Positions 16,985 to 24,865 of a stretch of 24,886 nucleotides of DNA are shown one piece after another. The stretch is from contig CALZIH010000012.1 of the NCBI GenBank assembly GCA_945787305.1, positions 1 to 24,886 on the forward strand. Direction: 5' to 3'. The stretch's first letter is position 1. Each line of letters starts with the position of its first letter. The notes below the pieces were generated by a model. That model saw only the letters and a list, made by a program, of their open reading frames with translations, had not been told where the DNA came from and did not search any database. The translations under genes and the position numbers were made by a program. The DNA is from an uncultured Desulfobulbaceae bacterium (GTDB lineage Bacteria > Desulfobacterota > Desulfobulbia > Desulfobulbales > Desulfobulbaceae).

Positions 16985-17209
16985 CTATTTTGCAATCAAG
17001 CCGACAATCTCCCCCTCATCGGGGAAACGCCCCAGTTGCTTTTTAGAAAAGACTTTCGCTCCATCCACTGTAACCTCGTAGACACCGCCACTGCCAGCAA
17101 TCAATTCAACCCGGACTTTTGCACCAAAGGTTGCACGCAACTCTTGCTCCAAACTGGAGGCACGGGGCTTGTAATTTCACTTTGCACAATATTCAATGGT
17201 AATCTTCAT
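16985..17209 (-). CDS. SelW-like (Rdx family) selenoprotein, CxxU, UGA read as selenocysteine
   Basis: The ATG at 17209-17207 follows a near-perfect AAGGAG (17220-17215) at 5-nt spacing. It opens a 74-codon frame to TAG at 16987-16985, interrupted only by TGA at codon 11 (17179-17177). Reading that TGA as Sec gives MKITIEYCAKUNYKPRASSL, then a body with VELIAGSGGVYEVTVDGAKV and KKQLGRFPDEGEIVGLIAK. This is the compact SelW/SelT/SelH (Rdx) thioredoxin-like fold with CxxU directly after the first beta strand, the family's hallmark. Such proteins are thought to act as small thiol/selenol redox proteins; the partner is unknown. A hairpin suitable as a bacterial SECIS lies downstream of the UGA. 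The gene ends 1 bp from the convergent dtxR-type gene. A standard caller would skip it or report only a fragment. Confidence 0.9.
17145..17162 (-). promoter_or_regulatory. Candidate bacterial SECIS element
   Basis: In the minus sense, TG-(C bulge)-CTCCA pairs with TGGAG-CA around a small loop beginning GTT. The loop G (17154) is 22 nt after the UGA at 17179-17177. This is inside the 16-37 nt window, with the loop-proximal G, described for bacterial SECIS hairpins bound by SelB. The stem is short, and folding was judged by eye. Confidence 0.6.
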
Positions 17210-17247
17210 GGGGTCTCCTTATACAACAATAAAAATGAATACGTGCC

Positions 17248-17256
17248 ATCATAGCA
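17248..17256 (-). promoter_or_regulatory. Candidate extended -10 promoter for the selenoprotein gene
   Basis: TGC-TATGAT on the minus strand matches the extended -10 consensus TGn-TATAAT with one mismatch. No good -35 is seen, which extended -10 promoters can tolerate. The start would fall near 17241, about 32 nt before the ATG at 17209 and just upstream of the AAGGAG. Confidence 0.4.
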
Positions 17257-17332
17257 TATCAATAATCACCTGCATAGCAGTGGCTGATTTTTTTCTCATC
17301 GAATTTTCTTTTCAAAATCGGCGAGATCCATG

Positions 17333-17338
17333 TATGAT
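17333..17338 (+). promoter_or_regulatory. Possible -10 box for gspF
   Basis: TATGAT (5/6 match) lies 52 bp upstream of the gspF ATG. The -35 at 17-bp spacing is poor (TTTCAA). It is divergent to the selenoprotein promoter about 80 bp away. Confidence 0.25.
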
Positions 17339-17390
17339 GGAGCCATCACTGGTATAAACTTCAACGATCCGCAAGTCATACGGAACTCCA

Positions 17391-18617
17391 ATGCCCGTCT
17401 ACGAATACACCGCCCTGAATACGGCCGGAAAAAAGCTCAAGGGAATTATAGAAGCCGACTCCCAGCCCGCTGCCAGGCAAAAAATACGTCAAGCCGGCAA
17501 CTATCCTGTAGATATCAAGGAGACAATCCCCAGAGCCAGAGCAAAGAAAGGCCAGGGAATCCAGCTGCCCCAGTTGGGCAAACGAATCAAACAGCAGGAG
17601 ATCCACGTGGCAACCCGTCAACTTGCAACCCTGCTCGGTGCCGGCATCCCACTGGTCCCGGCCCTCAACGGCCTGCTGGAGCAAACTTCAAATTCCGCAC
17701 TCCGCACCATCATTGCGCAAATCAAGGATGGCGTCAACGAGGGAAATTCCCTGACCTCTGCTCTGTCTGATCACCCCCGTCTCTTTTCCAGGATCTATAT
17801 CAATATGGTACAGGCCGGTGAGGCTTCCGGTTCCCTGGATGTTGTCCTGGAACGGTTGGCCGAATTCGGTGAAAATCAGCAGGCACTCAAATCACGAATT
17901 AAAGCAGCCCTCATTTATCCCATGTTCATGGCCATGGTCGGCATCGGTGTTCTCTTTATGTTGATCACCTTTATCGTCCCCAGCATAACCAAAGTCTTTG
18001 CAGGAACCAAACAGGCGCTGCCCCTGCCGACGACCATTCTCATCAAACTCAGCAGCCTGCTGGCAAGTTACTGGTGGCTCCTGCTTTTACTGTTTCTGGT
18101 CGGAATCATAGCTGTTCGCATTGCCCTCAACCGGCCGACAGGACGCCGATTCTGGGACCGGATGAAACTCACCCTGCCCGGCATCAGTGATCTGAATATC
18201 AAAATCGCCTCGGCTCGTTTCGGCCGAACCCTCTCCAGCATGCTTTATGCCGGAGTCCCCCTGTTTACCTCCCTGGGCATTGTAAAAAACATCCTTAACA
18301 ACATGCTGTTGAGCGAGGCCCTTGAGGAAGCGGCAATCGAATTGGAAAAGGGTAAGAGTCTGTCACAGATATTACGGGGAAGCAAGTGGTTCACGCCAAT
18401 GCTTGTGCAAATGGTTGCGGTTGGCGAACAGAGCGGTGCCCTGGAAAAAATGCTGGAAAAAGCCGCGGAAAGCTATGAAAAGGAAATAGAGGCAAAGATC
18501 CTGGCCCTGACCTCTATGATTGAGCCGATCATGATCCTCACCATGGGACTGGTTGTCAGCTTTATCGTCATCTCCATCCTGCTGCCTATTTTTGAAATGA
18601 ACCAGTTGATCAGGTAA
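17391..18617 (+). CDS. gspF: Type II secretion / type IV pilus assembly inner-membrane protein, GspF/PilC family
   Basis: Polytopic inner-membrane platform protein of type II secretion or type IV pilus machines, which couples the cytoplasmic ATPase to pseudopilus/pilus assembly. The 408-aa length is normal. The N-terminal MPVYEYTALNTAGKKLKGII is GspF-like. Two T2SSF domains follow (about 72-195 and 275-398), each with the repeated R-x-L-A/S-x-L-x-x-AG-x-P pattern (TRQLATLLGAGIPLVPAL; FGRTLSSMLYAGVPLFTSL) and VxxGExSGxLxxxLExLA. Membrane segments lie near 175-197, 222-245 and 378-400. No gspE, gspG or pilin gene is present within the window, so it appears to be an orphan. It could serve a machine encoded elsewhere. 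Only a weak GGA precedes the ATG. Confidence 0.93.
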   Translation: MPVYEYTALNTAGKKLKGIIEADSQPAARQKIRQAGNYPVDIKETIPRARAKKGQGIQLPQLGKRIKQQEIHVATRQLATLLGAGIPLVPALNGLLEQTSNSALRTIIAQIKDGVNEGNSLTSALSDHPRLFSRIYINMVQAGEASGSLDVVLERLAEFGENQQALKSRIKAALIYPMFMAMVGIGVLFMLITFIVPSITKVFAGTKQALPLPTTILIKLSSLLASYWWLLLLLFLVGIIAVRIALNRPTGRRFWDRMKLTLPGISDLNIKIASARFGRTLSSMLYAGVPLFTSLGIVKNILNNMLLSEALEEAAIELEKGKSLSQILRGSKWFTPMLVQMVAVGEQSGALEKMLEKAAESYEKEIEAKILALTSMIEPIMILTMGLVVSFIVISILLPIFEMNQLIR

Positions 18618-19058
18618 TAGTTGATTGGAACGTCAAATCCTCTGCCACAATTCTTCCTCTGAATATCCCCACCAACATCATGCTTTTCCCTTCCACCGCA
18701 AGGAAAAAAGCGGACTAACACCATGAAAACACGCTTGCCAATAGCTAATCATTTGTGATAAGCTATCATTTCAATGTAGAAATATCGGCAGAGATCTTTC
18801 ACTCTAAGTACTCGCTTTCATCCCGAGTGCGGATCGTTGATTCAACCGGGCTGGAAATCTACTCTATAGATTGACCATCTTCTCCCGAGCATCCCTACAT
18901 GAAAAGCTATAAGTGCGGGTACTGTACTTGGGTTGCTTCACGTCCGTTATAAACGTTACAACTACGGATTAACAATACACGTTCCGAAAAAAGCACCTCA
19001 CTTCTCTTGCAAGAAGAACGCACTCTCATCGATCCACTGATTTATAAAAGGCTCTATC
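18618..19058. other. Intergenic region, 441 bp, no confident gene
   Basis: No protein of recognisable family is seen. The region holds overlapping inverted repeats, ATAGCT (18741-18746) with AGCTAT (18761-18766), and TGATA-AGC-TATCA (18756-18768). A CGTT-ATA-AACG palindrome lies near 18945-18955. These could be regulator sites for the downstream diguanylate cyclase gene. A 17-codon frame at 18899-18952 (MKSYKCGYCTWVASRPL) has a CxxC but only a weak ribosome site, so I do not call it a gene. AAAGG 8 nt before the ATG at 19059 is a plausible Shine-Dalgarno for the cyclase. Confidence 0.5.
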
Positions 19059-20375
19059 ATGGAAAACGCTAAGATCTCACTCTATGTAGCTTTTACACAG
19101 TATTTGAAAACTGTTGAAGAAAAAGGGTTCAAGGAAGCAGAACAGTTCTTGCCTGGTCTTCCACAGGACATTTCCGCAACCGAGGTAAACAATTTTTTCC
19201 TGCAGTACCGAACCTTCATAGACAGTGTTCGCGAAACATACAATTTCCAGGAAAAATTGGCTGCAGGAGATCTTTCTGCCGACATATCATGCACTAACAG
19301 CTTGGCAGAACCGATAAAAGAGCTGCAGGCCACCTTAAAACACCTTACCTGGCAGACGGAACGAATCGCCGAAGGCGATCTGGATCAACGATTTCAGTTT
19401 TTAGGTGATTTTTCAGATTCTTTTAATTCCTTAATCGATAGACTGAAAATCAGGGGCGAACTGGAACGAAAAACAGCCGTCAACGAAAACCGGCTTAAAA
19501 CCATCACCTCAGTGCTTGGTGACGGAATTATTGTTGTTGATCAACAAGGGGTCATTACCTTCTGCAACCCTGAGGCCTGCAAGTTGCTTGACCGGGATGA
19601 ACAATCACTTCTTGGCGCATCCTTCCACCACTCTGTGCACACCCAGCAAGCAAACGGCAGGCGAATTGCTGATTCCGATAAATTCACCGCCATCACACTC
19701 AAAACAAAAGAAGTTTTCAGAAGTGATCAAATCGCCTTTACAACCCGCGGCGGCAGTATTATTTCTGTGTCCGTTTCCTGTTCTCCAATTATTGACGAGG
19801 ATAAGACCACAGGTGTTGTACTTTCTTTTCGAGACATTTCGGAACAGAAAAAATACCTGGAATCACTGGAATACATTAACACCATCCTCAAAAAACAGGC
19901 AATGACCGATACCCTGACGGACCTGTATAACAGGCAATATTTCAACGATCGGCTCAGGCAGGAGTTGGCAAGTTACAAACGGTATAATACCCAGGTGTCG
20001 CTGATCATGTTCGATATCGATAAATTTAAGCGAATTAATGATACCTATGGTCATCTGACCGGAGACGATGTCATCAAGGACATCTCTACACTTATACTCA
20101 GCAATGTCAGGGAATCTGATATTTTTGCCCGATGGGGTGGTGAGGAATTTGTTATCCTGGCAACTCAAATTGACAAAGATTCTGCGGTAATCTTTGCTGA
20201 GAAGCTTCGCGTGCTGGTAGAATCGCACTCCTTTTCGATCAACCTGCAAGTAACCTGCAGCTTCGGGGTAACTGACTTTACTGCAAACGACAACAGTGGC
20301 GACTTCATTAATCGAGCAGATATGGCACTCTATGAAGCGAAACAATCCGGAAGAAACAAGGTTGTCGCTCTCTAG
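19059..20375 (+). CDS. Diguanylate cyclase (HAMP-like, PAS, GGDEF), cytoplasmic
   Basis: Makes c-di-GMP from two GTP. The 438-aa protein has no membrane helix. Residues about 65-130 look like HAMP or double-HAMP repeats (LAAGDL..., IAEGDLDQRF) despite lacking a membrane segment. A PAS domain covers about 145-262, then a GGDEF domain begins at TDTLTDLYNRQYF. The active-site motif is GGEEF (360-364). The inhibitory I-site RESD (351-354) sits exactly five residues before it, so product inhibition is expected. FDIDKFKRINDTYGHLTGDDV is complete. It is a stand-alone gene, with a 236-bp gap before the hybrid kinase. Its input signal is unknown. Confidence 0.94.
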   Translation: MENAKISLYVAFTQYLKTVEEKGFKEAEQFLPGLPQDISATEVNNFFLQYRTFIDSVRETYNFQEKLAAGDLSADISCTNSLAEPIKELQATLKHLTWQTERIAEGDLDQRFQFLGDFSDSFNSLIDRLKIRGELERKTAVNENRLKTITSVLGDGIIVVDQQGVITFCNPEACKLLDRDEQSLLGASFHHSVHTQQANGRRIADSDKFTAITLKTKEVFRSDQIAFTTRGGSIISVSVSCSPIIDEDKTTGVVLSFRDISEQKKYLESLEYINTILKKQAMTDTLTDLYNRQYFNDRLRQELASYKRYNTQVSLIMFDIDKFKRINDTYGHLTGDDVIKDISTLILSNVRESDIFARWGGEEFVILATQIDKDSAVIFAEKLRVLVESHSFSINLQVTCSFGVTDFTANDNSGDFINRADMALYEAKQSGRNKVVAL

Positions 20376-20576
20376 AAAGATATCGCAATCTACTCGACTG
20401 AAATCTGTCTTTAGTTCTCTGCAAGTCCAACACAACTCTTTCCAGTTCAAATCGTTACCGCTGTTTGCAAGGCGTGGGCCAGGCAGGAGTAACCACCCTC
20501 AATGCAAAGAGAGACAACGCACAATTTCCGGTCTTACGAGCAAAAACCTCTGCCTTATAAAACTGTAATTTTGCGC

Positions 20577-20605
20577 CTGACACGCTCATATATTTTTTAT
20601 ATAAT
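20577..20605 (+). promoter_or_regulatory. Strong sigma70 promoter for the hybrid kinase, leaderless or near-leaderless
   Basis: CTGACA (20577-20582, 5/6) and a perfect TATAAT (20600-20605) are separated by exactly 17 bp. The ATG at 20612 is only 6 nt after the -10 box, where transcription usually starts. A GAGG lies between them but is only 2 nt from the ATG, too close to be a good Shine-Dalgarno. Confidence 0.6.
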
Positions 20606-20611
20606 GAGGAC

Positions 20612-23221
20612 ATGCAGAATAAATCCTGGCTCATTGTCAGATGCGCCATTCTTACTCTTCTCTCAGGCATCCTGGGCTGGTTTCTGTTCAACATCGCCGG
20701 CGATTTTGCCAATAAGAAAATTGCAACAGACCTCACCCTGGGGCTGAATAACACCTCTGCCCTCCTTTCCCAGACCCTCTCCAAACCGCTGACAATTGCC
20801 AGACTGGACGCAAACAGCGGCAGAATACAGGCGCTCATCCGCACTGCAGACCATCCCAACGCAGATGAACAGGCCGACCAATTACTGGAACGGTACAAAC
20901 AATTCTCCGGTTCTCTCCACGTAACCTTTTTTTCTCAAGGCGGTACCCTTGAGGCTGCTGACGTTGACAGCAGGCAACACAAAGGTAAAGACTTCTCATT
21001 TCGTCCGTTTGTACAACAGGCGCTTGCCGGTCAGGAAAATAATTACTTTGCCTTTGGCGTTACCGATAAACTGCGAGGCTATTATACTACCATTCCGGTA
21101 TTCAACGAGGGTGGCAGTGTCGCAGGTGCGATCATGGTAAAATACCTGCTCGATGAATCTTCTCTGAACATCGACAAGTATGCGCACATGTACCTGGTAA
21201 GTCCCGACGGCATTGTCCTGCTGGCAAGCAACCCTGACTGGCTTTTAAAATCCATCTATCCTCTCAGTGATTCCCGGCGCAATCAGCTCATAGCAAGCCG
21301 CCAGTTCGGCACCCATGAGCTGGAGCAACTCAACCTGCGCTGGCTCCCTGAAGAGAACAAGGCAAAGTTTAACAACGACACCTATCTTTTCCAGGAATTT
21401 CTAGTCAATGCAAAGGGCTGGAAATTGATCATGTTTGAACCGGACAAGCTTTTCCATCAATATCAATCGGCGATATTGACCCTGGTTGCAGGTTTTTTCA
21501 TGCTGGTAACCGGTGGATTGTTTTTTCACTTCAAACAGCAGCAAAATGCTGAAATACTGAAGCAATACAACCTGGAACTTGAGAGTAACGTCTCGGAAAG
21601 AACAAAAAAAATGGATGAATCAATTCGCAAGCTCAAACTGGAAGTTGCCGAGCGCAAGCAGTTGGAAGCAGATTTAACCGGCGAAAAAGAGTTTATTGAC
21701 GTAGCACTGGATTCCCAGCTCGATACCTTTTTCGTTTTCGACCCTGCAACGGACAGGCCACTCCGATGGAACAAGGCGTTCACCAGAATTTCTTCCTACT
21801 CCGATAAGGAAATTTACTGCATGAAGGCCCTGGAAAATTATTTTTCGCCCTCGGATGCTAAAACAGCAAGGAAATATCTGAAAAAAATACTCCAAGGCAG
21901 CACGGAAACCGTTGAACTCGACCTGATCACAAAAACAGGAGATATTGTACCCACGGAATACTCTGCTTCTGTGATCCGCGAAAAGACAGGAAAACCGAAA
22001 TACTTTATTACCGTCGGCAGGGACATCAGCGAACGAAAAATAGCCCAGGAAGAAAAAACGCGGCTTGAGAGCGACCTGCAACAGGCCCAGAAAATGGAAT
22101 CCATCGGCACCTTAGCCGGCGGCATCGCCCATGATTTTAATAATATCTTAACGGCAATTCTCGGTTACTCCGAGATTGCGCTCATGGAAATCCCCCGCGA
22201 TAGCGGAGCAGCCTCTGATATAGGCCAAGTGATACGAGCCTGTAACCGTGCCAAGGATCTGGTGAACCAGATCCTCACCTTCAGTCGACAGAGCAACCAG
22301 GAACTGCAGCCGCTGAAAATTCAGTTGGTCATTAAAGAAGCATTGAAGCTTTTGCGTTCATCGATTCCGACAACAATTGCAATACATAAAAATATCAACC
22401 CCCAGTGTACCCCGGTGCTGGCAGATCTCACTCAGATTCACCAGGTCATCATGAACCTATGTACCAACGCATACCATGCGATGCGCGAGACCGGGGGAGC
22501 CTTAACCGTTTCTCTTCAACCGCTGGCGGTTGCACCCGGTCAATCAACGTTTTCCAACAGGCTGTCACCTGGCTCCTATGTACAAGTTGAGATAACAGAC
22601 ACCGGCCATGGAATTGAAAAAGATGACCTGGACAGAATCTTTGAGCCCTATTTCTCAACCAAGGCCAAGGGGGAGGGCACAGGGCTTGGCCTTGCCGTGG
22701 TCCATGGCATTGTTAAAAGTTATAACGGCGTGATAACCGTTGATAGCGAACCCGGCGAGGGTACGACGTTTCGGATAATCCTCCCCGCAGTCGCAGCAGC
22801 TCGCGAAAACATTCAAAAAAACATGCCGCAATCGTTGCCGACCGGCAACGAACGCATCTTGCTTGTTGACGACGACGTCGACATAACCCGGCTGCACCAA
22901 AAGACACTCCAGACCTTAGGCTATACGGTCACCGCACTGAACGCCAGCAGCGAGGCATTGGCTGCATTTCAACGGCAACCCGATAATTTCGACTGCATCA
23001 TAACCGACATGACCATGCCCGAAATGACAGGGGCTGAACTTGCTGAACATCTCCAGGCCATCCGCCCTGGTATACCTATTATTTTATGTACCGGATTCAG
23101 CGAGTTGGTTAACAAAAAAAGGGCAAAGGAAATCGGTGTCACGGCATTTATCATGAAGCCCGTCGCCTTAAACGACTTTGCCGGCGTGGTCAGAAAAGCC
23201 CTTGACGGTCTTCCAACTTGA
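20612..23221 (+). CDS. Hybrid sensor histidine kinase (dCache-type periplasmic sensor, PAS, HisKA, HATPase, receiver)
   Basis: An 869-aa membrane kinase. TM1 is about 8-28. A periplasmic sensor region of the dCache type spans about 30-283, with TTIPVFNEGGSVAGAIMVKY and VSPDGIVLLASNPDW, suggesting binding of a small ligand. TM2 is about 287-306. A coiled coil (about 312-360) and a PAS domain (360-475, ending in GRDISERK) follow. The kinase core has phospho-acceptor His507 in GGIAHDFNN, N-box NLCTNAYHAM, DTGHGI, and GTGLGLAV. The C-terminal receiver has Asp753-755 (VDDD), phospho-acceptor Asp799 in ITDMTMPEMTG, and Lys849 in FIMKP. No DNA-binding output is seen, so it probably passes the signal to a partner encoded elsewhere. 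The ligand is unknown. Confidence 0.95.
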   Translation: MQNKSWLIVRCAILTLLSGILGWFLFNIAGDFANKKIATDLTLGLNNTSALLSQTLSKPLTIARLDANSGRIQALIRTADHPNADEQADQLLERYKQFSGSLHVTFFSQGGTLEAADVDSRQHKGKDFSFRPFVQQALAGQENNYFAFGVTDKLRGYYTTIPVFNEGGSVAGAIMVKYLLDESSLNIDKYAHMYLVSPDGIVLLASNPDWLLKSIYPLSDSRRNQLIASRQFGTHELEQLNLRWLPEENKAKFNNDTYLFQEFLVNAKGWKLIMFEPDKLFHQYQSAILTLVAGFFMLVTGGLFFHFKQQQNAEILKQYNLELESNVSERTKKMDESIRKLKLEVAERKQLEADLTGEKEFIDVALDSQLDTFFVFDPATDRPLRWNKAFTRISSYSDKEIYCMKALENYFSPSDAKTARKYLKKILQGSTETVELDLITKTGDIVPTEYSASVIREKTGKPKYFITVGRDISERKIAQEEKTRLESDLQQAQKMESIGTLAGGIAHDFNNILTAILGYSEIALMEIPRDSGAASDIGQVIRACNRAKDLVNQILTFSRQSNQELQPLKIQLVIKEALKLLRSSIPTTIAIHKNINPQCTPVLADLTQIHQVIMNLCTNAYHAMRETGGALTVSLQPLAVAPGQSTFSNRLSPGSYVQVEITDTGHGIEKDDLDRIFEPYFSTKAKGEGTGLGLAVVHGIVKSYNGVITVDSEPGEGTTFRIILPAVAAARENIQKNMPQSLPTGNERILLVDDDVDITRLHQKTLQTLGYTVTALNASSEALAAFQRQPDNFDCIITDMTMPEMTGAELAEHLQAIRPGIPIILCTGFSELVNKKRAKEIGVTAFIMKPVALNDFAGVVRKALDGLPT

Positions 23222-23295
23222 CATGCTCATGAACAACATTGCGCGGCGGCGTGACTCTTTACGACACCTTCAATTACCATCTTTAGGAGAATACT

Positions 23296-24150
23296 ATGCA
23301 GTTAGGATTCATCGGCCTTGGCCACCTTGGAAAAGCCATCGCGCAAAGACTGTTGGACTGTGGCCACCCCCTGACTGTCTGGAATCGGACCCCTGCAAAA
23401 GCTGAGGGCATGGATGTAACGGTGGCACCCTCGCTGCGCTCGGTGACAATGACAGCCGATATTATTTTTTTATGTTTGTTTGACAGTCATGCTGTTGCTG
23501 CCGTTTTGAACCAGGATGATGGACTGCTCTCCGATGATATTTCCGGAAAGATCATCGTCGACTTGTCCACCAATCATTTCAAGGAAGTTATAGCGTTTCA
23601 TCAACAATGTGCGCAGGCCGGCGCTATCTATATAGAAGCACCGGTATTGGGGAGCGTAGTTCCCGCCTCACAAGGAGCACTGACGGTTCTTATCAGTGGT
23701 GAGAACAACGGATATGAACAGGCCAAAGCAGTGCTGGAAGATATCGGAAAACATCTTTTCCATCTCAGAGTGCCGGGCCTGGCCACAAAAATGAAGCTCA
23801 TTAACAACCTGACGTTGGGCAGTTTTATGGCGACCATTGCAGAAGCATTAGCACTGGGTGAACATACTGGAATTGATAAGAACGATATTCTTGAAATCCT
23901 TTCGGTTGGCGGCGGAAATTCCCTCGTTCTCAATGCCAAAAAGAACAAACTCCTTAAAGAGGATTTTTCAACGCATTTTTCAAATGCTTTAATGTTCAAG
24001 GATCTTCATTACCTGCAAGACCTGGCCTATGAGCAGAAGCAAACCCTTTTTACCGGTGCGGTTGTAAAAGAACTGTACGGCCGTACTTTTGCAGAGGACA
24101 TAGACCAGGAAGACTTTTCCGCAATTTATAAGATATTCAAAAAGAGCTAA
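23296..24150 (+). CDS. NAD(P)-dependent beta-hydroxyacid dehydrogenase (3-hydroxyisobutyrate dehydrogenase-like / GLYR1-like reductase)
   Basis: Oxidises or reduces a small beta-hydroxyacid or aldehyde. The 284-aa protein opens with GFIGLGHLGKAIA (GxGxxG, residues 7-12) and the cofactor-loop NRT (30-32); the Arg fits NADPH preference seen in GLYR1/succinic-semialdehyde-reductase types. The substrate loop reads IEAPVLGSVVPASQGALTVL, replacing the usual DAPVSGG signature with E-A-P-V-L-G-S. The catalytic Lys is in TKMKLINN (Lys167, Asn170). An AGGAGA lies 5 nt before the ATG. It is a single gene followed by a hairpin and a terminator, with no neighbour pointing to a pathway. The exact substrate is unknown. 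Confidence 0.88.
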   Translation: MQLGFIGLGHLGKAIAQRLLDCGHPLTVWNRTPAKAEGMDVTVAPSLRSVTMTADIIFLCLFDSHAVAAVLNQDDGLLSDDISGKIIVDLSTNHFKEVIAFHQQCAQAGAIYIEAPVLGSVVPASQGALTVLISGENNGYEQAKAVLEDIGKHLFHLRVPGLATKMKLINNLTLGSFMATIAEALALGEHTGIDKNDILEILSVGGGNSLVLNAKKNKLLKEDFSTHFSNALMFKDLHYLQDLAYEQKQTLFTGAVVKELYGRTFAEDIDQEDFSAIYKIFKKS

Positions 24151-24193
24151 CGGCTGAAAAGCCGGCTGCTTTCCGGGCTTGAAAACAGCCGGC
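24151..24193. repeat. Overlapping alternative hairpins after the dehydrogenase
   Basis: CGGCT-GAAA-AGCCG (24151-24164) closes with a GNRA tetraloop. It overlaps a second perfect 8-bp stem, GCCGGCTG (24161-24168) with CAGCCGGC (24186-24193). Only one can form at a time. No strong T-tract follows directly. Confidence 0.5.
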
Positions 24194-24225
24194 AATATTT
24201 CCGTGTCTTTTCCGACCTTCTGATT

Positions 24226-24258
24226 AACCGGACCCTATAAAGCGAACCGGTTTTTCTT
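24226..24258 (+). terminator. Candidate rho-independent terminator of the dehydrogenase transcript
   Basis: AACCGG (24226-24231) pairs with CCGGTT (24247-24252) and runs into TTTC-TT. It lies about 75 bp after the stop at 24150. The loop is 15 nt, so it is moderate in strength. Confidence 0.5.
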
Positions 24259-24565
24259 AGACCATAAAAACATACAACATCCACAACAAAGAGGCATGTT
24301 AGAGCATAATATCAGCAGCTAGCATGTGGATGTTGTTATAAAGCACCAGTTGCCTTATTATTGATAGGTACGTATAAAGTGGAAACATGTGGACTTTGAC
24401 AAGCAATAATTTCCGGTAGGTTTGGTGATGATACCCAGTTTCTGTATATCCCTTTTAATAAAATAATATACAACTAGAAAAGCCTGTCGCAGGCTAAAAA
24501 AGGTCCTCAAGTTGACCGTAGCCAGAATAGTATACAGTCCTACATAATCTTTCATATTTTTTAAA
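24259..24565. other. AT-rich intergenic region without a recognised gene
   Basis: This stretch holds the long inverted repeat at 24274-24336 and a compact AGCCTG-TCG-CAGGCT hairpin at 24481-24495. The hairpin runs into TTTT on the minus strand and could terminate minus-strand transcription. A 65-codon minus-strand frame (24358-24555) contains that hairpin in its middle and matches no family I know, so I do not call it. Confidence 0.5.
24274..24336. repeat. Long inverted repeat, 12-bp arms
   Basis: ACAACATCCACA (24274-24285) is the exact reverse complement of TGTGGATGTTGT (24325-24336), with 39 nt between. An inner imperfect pair, CATGTTAG (24295-24302) with CTAGCATG (24319-24326), overlaps the right arm, so alternative folds are possible. 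It does not match the integron attC core sites. Confidence 0.7.
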
Positions 24566-24844
24566 ATGAAAAGTAAATGTTCTTACTGTGAATATTTAAA
24601 CGATTCTCACTACGATAGAAAGAATCGTTTTAAAATTACTGATCTTTTCGGGTATTACATCCCTTTCGTAAGTACCGATGTTTCAGAATTCAAAGTTATA
24701 ATTTGTAGGAACTGCAAAAAAGAATATTCAGATAAAGACCTTACAGTCTTCGGTATATCTCCCAAGTTTTCATGGATTTTACCGTTAATAGTTTCTGCTC
24801 TATTTATTTATATGCTATATGTCGGCTATCAACACGGTAACTAA
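24566..24844 (+). CDS. Small zinc-ribbon-like protein with one C-terminal membrane helix, unknown function
   Basis: A 92-aa protein with CSYC (Cys5, Cys8) and CRNC (Cys47, Cys50), spaced like a zinc ribbon or a redox Cys4 site. A single hydrophobic helix follows at about 69-86 (WILPLIVSALFIYMLYVG), so the Cys part would probably be cytoplasmic. The coding sequence is clearly richer in A/T than the rest of the window and uses codons such as AAA, TTT and ATA, suggesting recent acquisition. No clear Shine-Dalgarno precedes the ATG. I do not recognise the family. The two paired CxxC motifs and the helix make a random frame less likely. Confidence 0.6.
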   Translation: MKSKCSYCEYLNDSHYDRKNRFKITDLFGYYIPFVSTDVSEFKVIICRNCKKEYSDKDLTVFGISPKFSWILPLIVSALFIYMLYVGYQHGN

Positions 24845-24865
24845 CCGAATTGGTAATCAATAATT

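Noticed and set aside
17234..17250. Possible sigma54 promoter (TGGCACG on the minus strand) before the selenoprotein gene
   Set aside because: The -24 element is good but the -12 position lacks the required GC (reads CATTT).
18899..18952. 17-codon peptide MKSYKCGYCTWVASRPL
   Set aside because: Very short, weak ribosome site; the CxxC could be chance.
18618..19058. c-di-GMP riboswitch upstream of the diguanylate cyclase
   Set aside because: No GEMM-like conserved core or tetraloop-receptor pattern was found.
24226..24345. Integron attC site
   Set aside because: Despite a long inverted repeat and a cassette-like small gene, no RYYYAAC/GTTRRRY core pair fits.
24358..24555. 65-codon minus-strand frame in the AT-rich tail
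   Set aside because: A terminator-like hairpin lies in its middle, there is no ribosome site, and I recognise no family.
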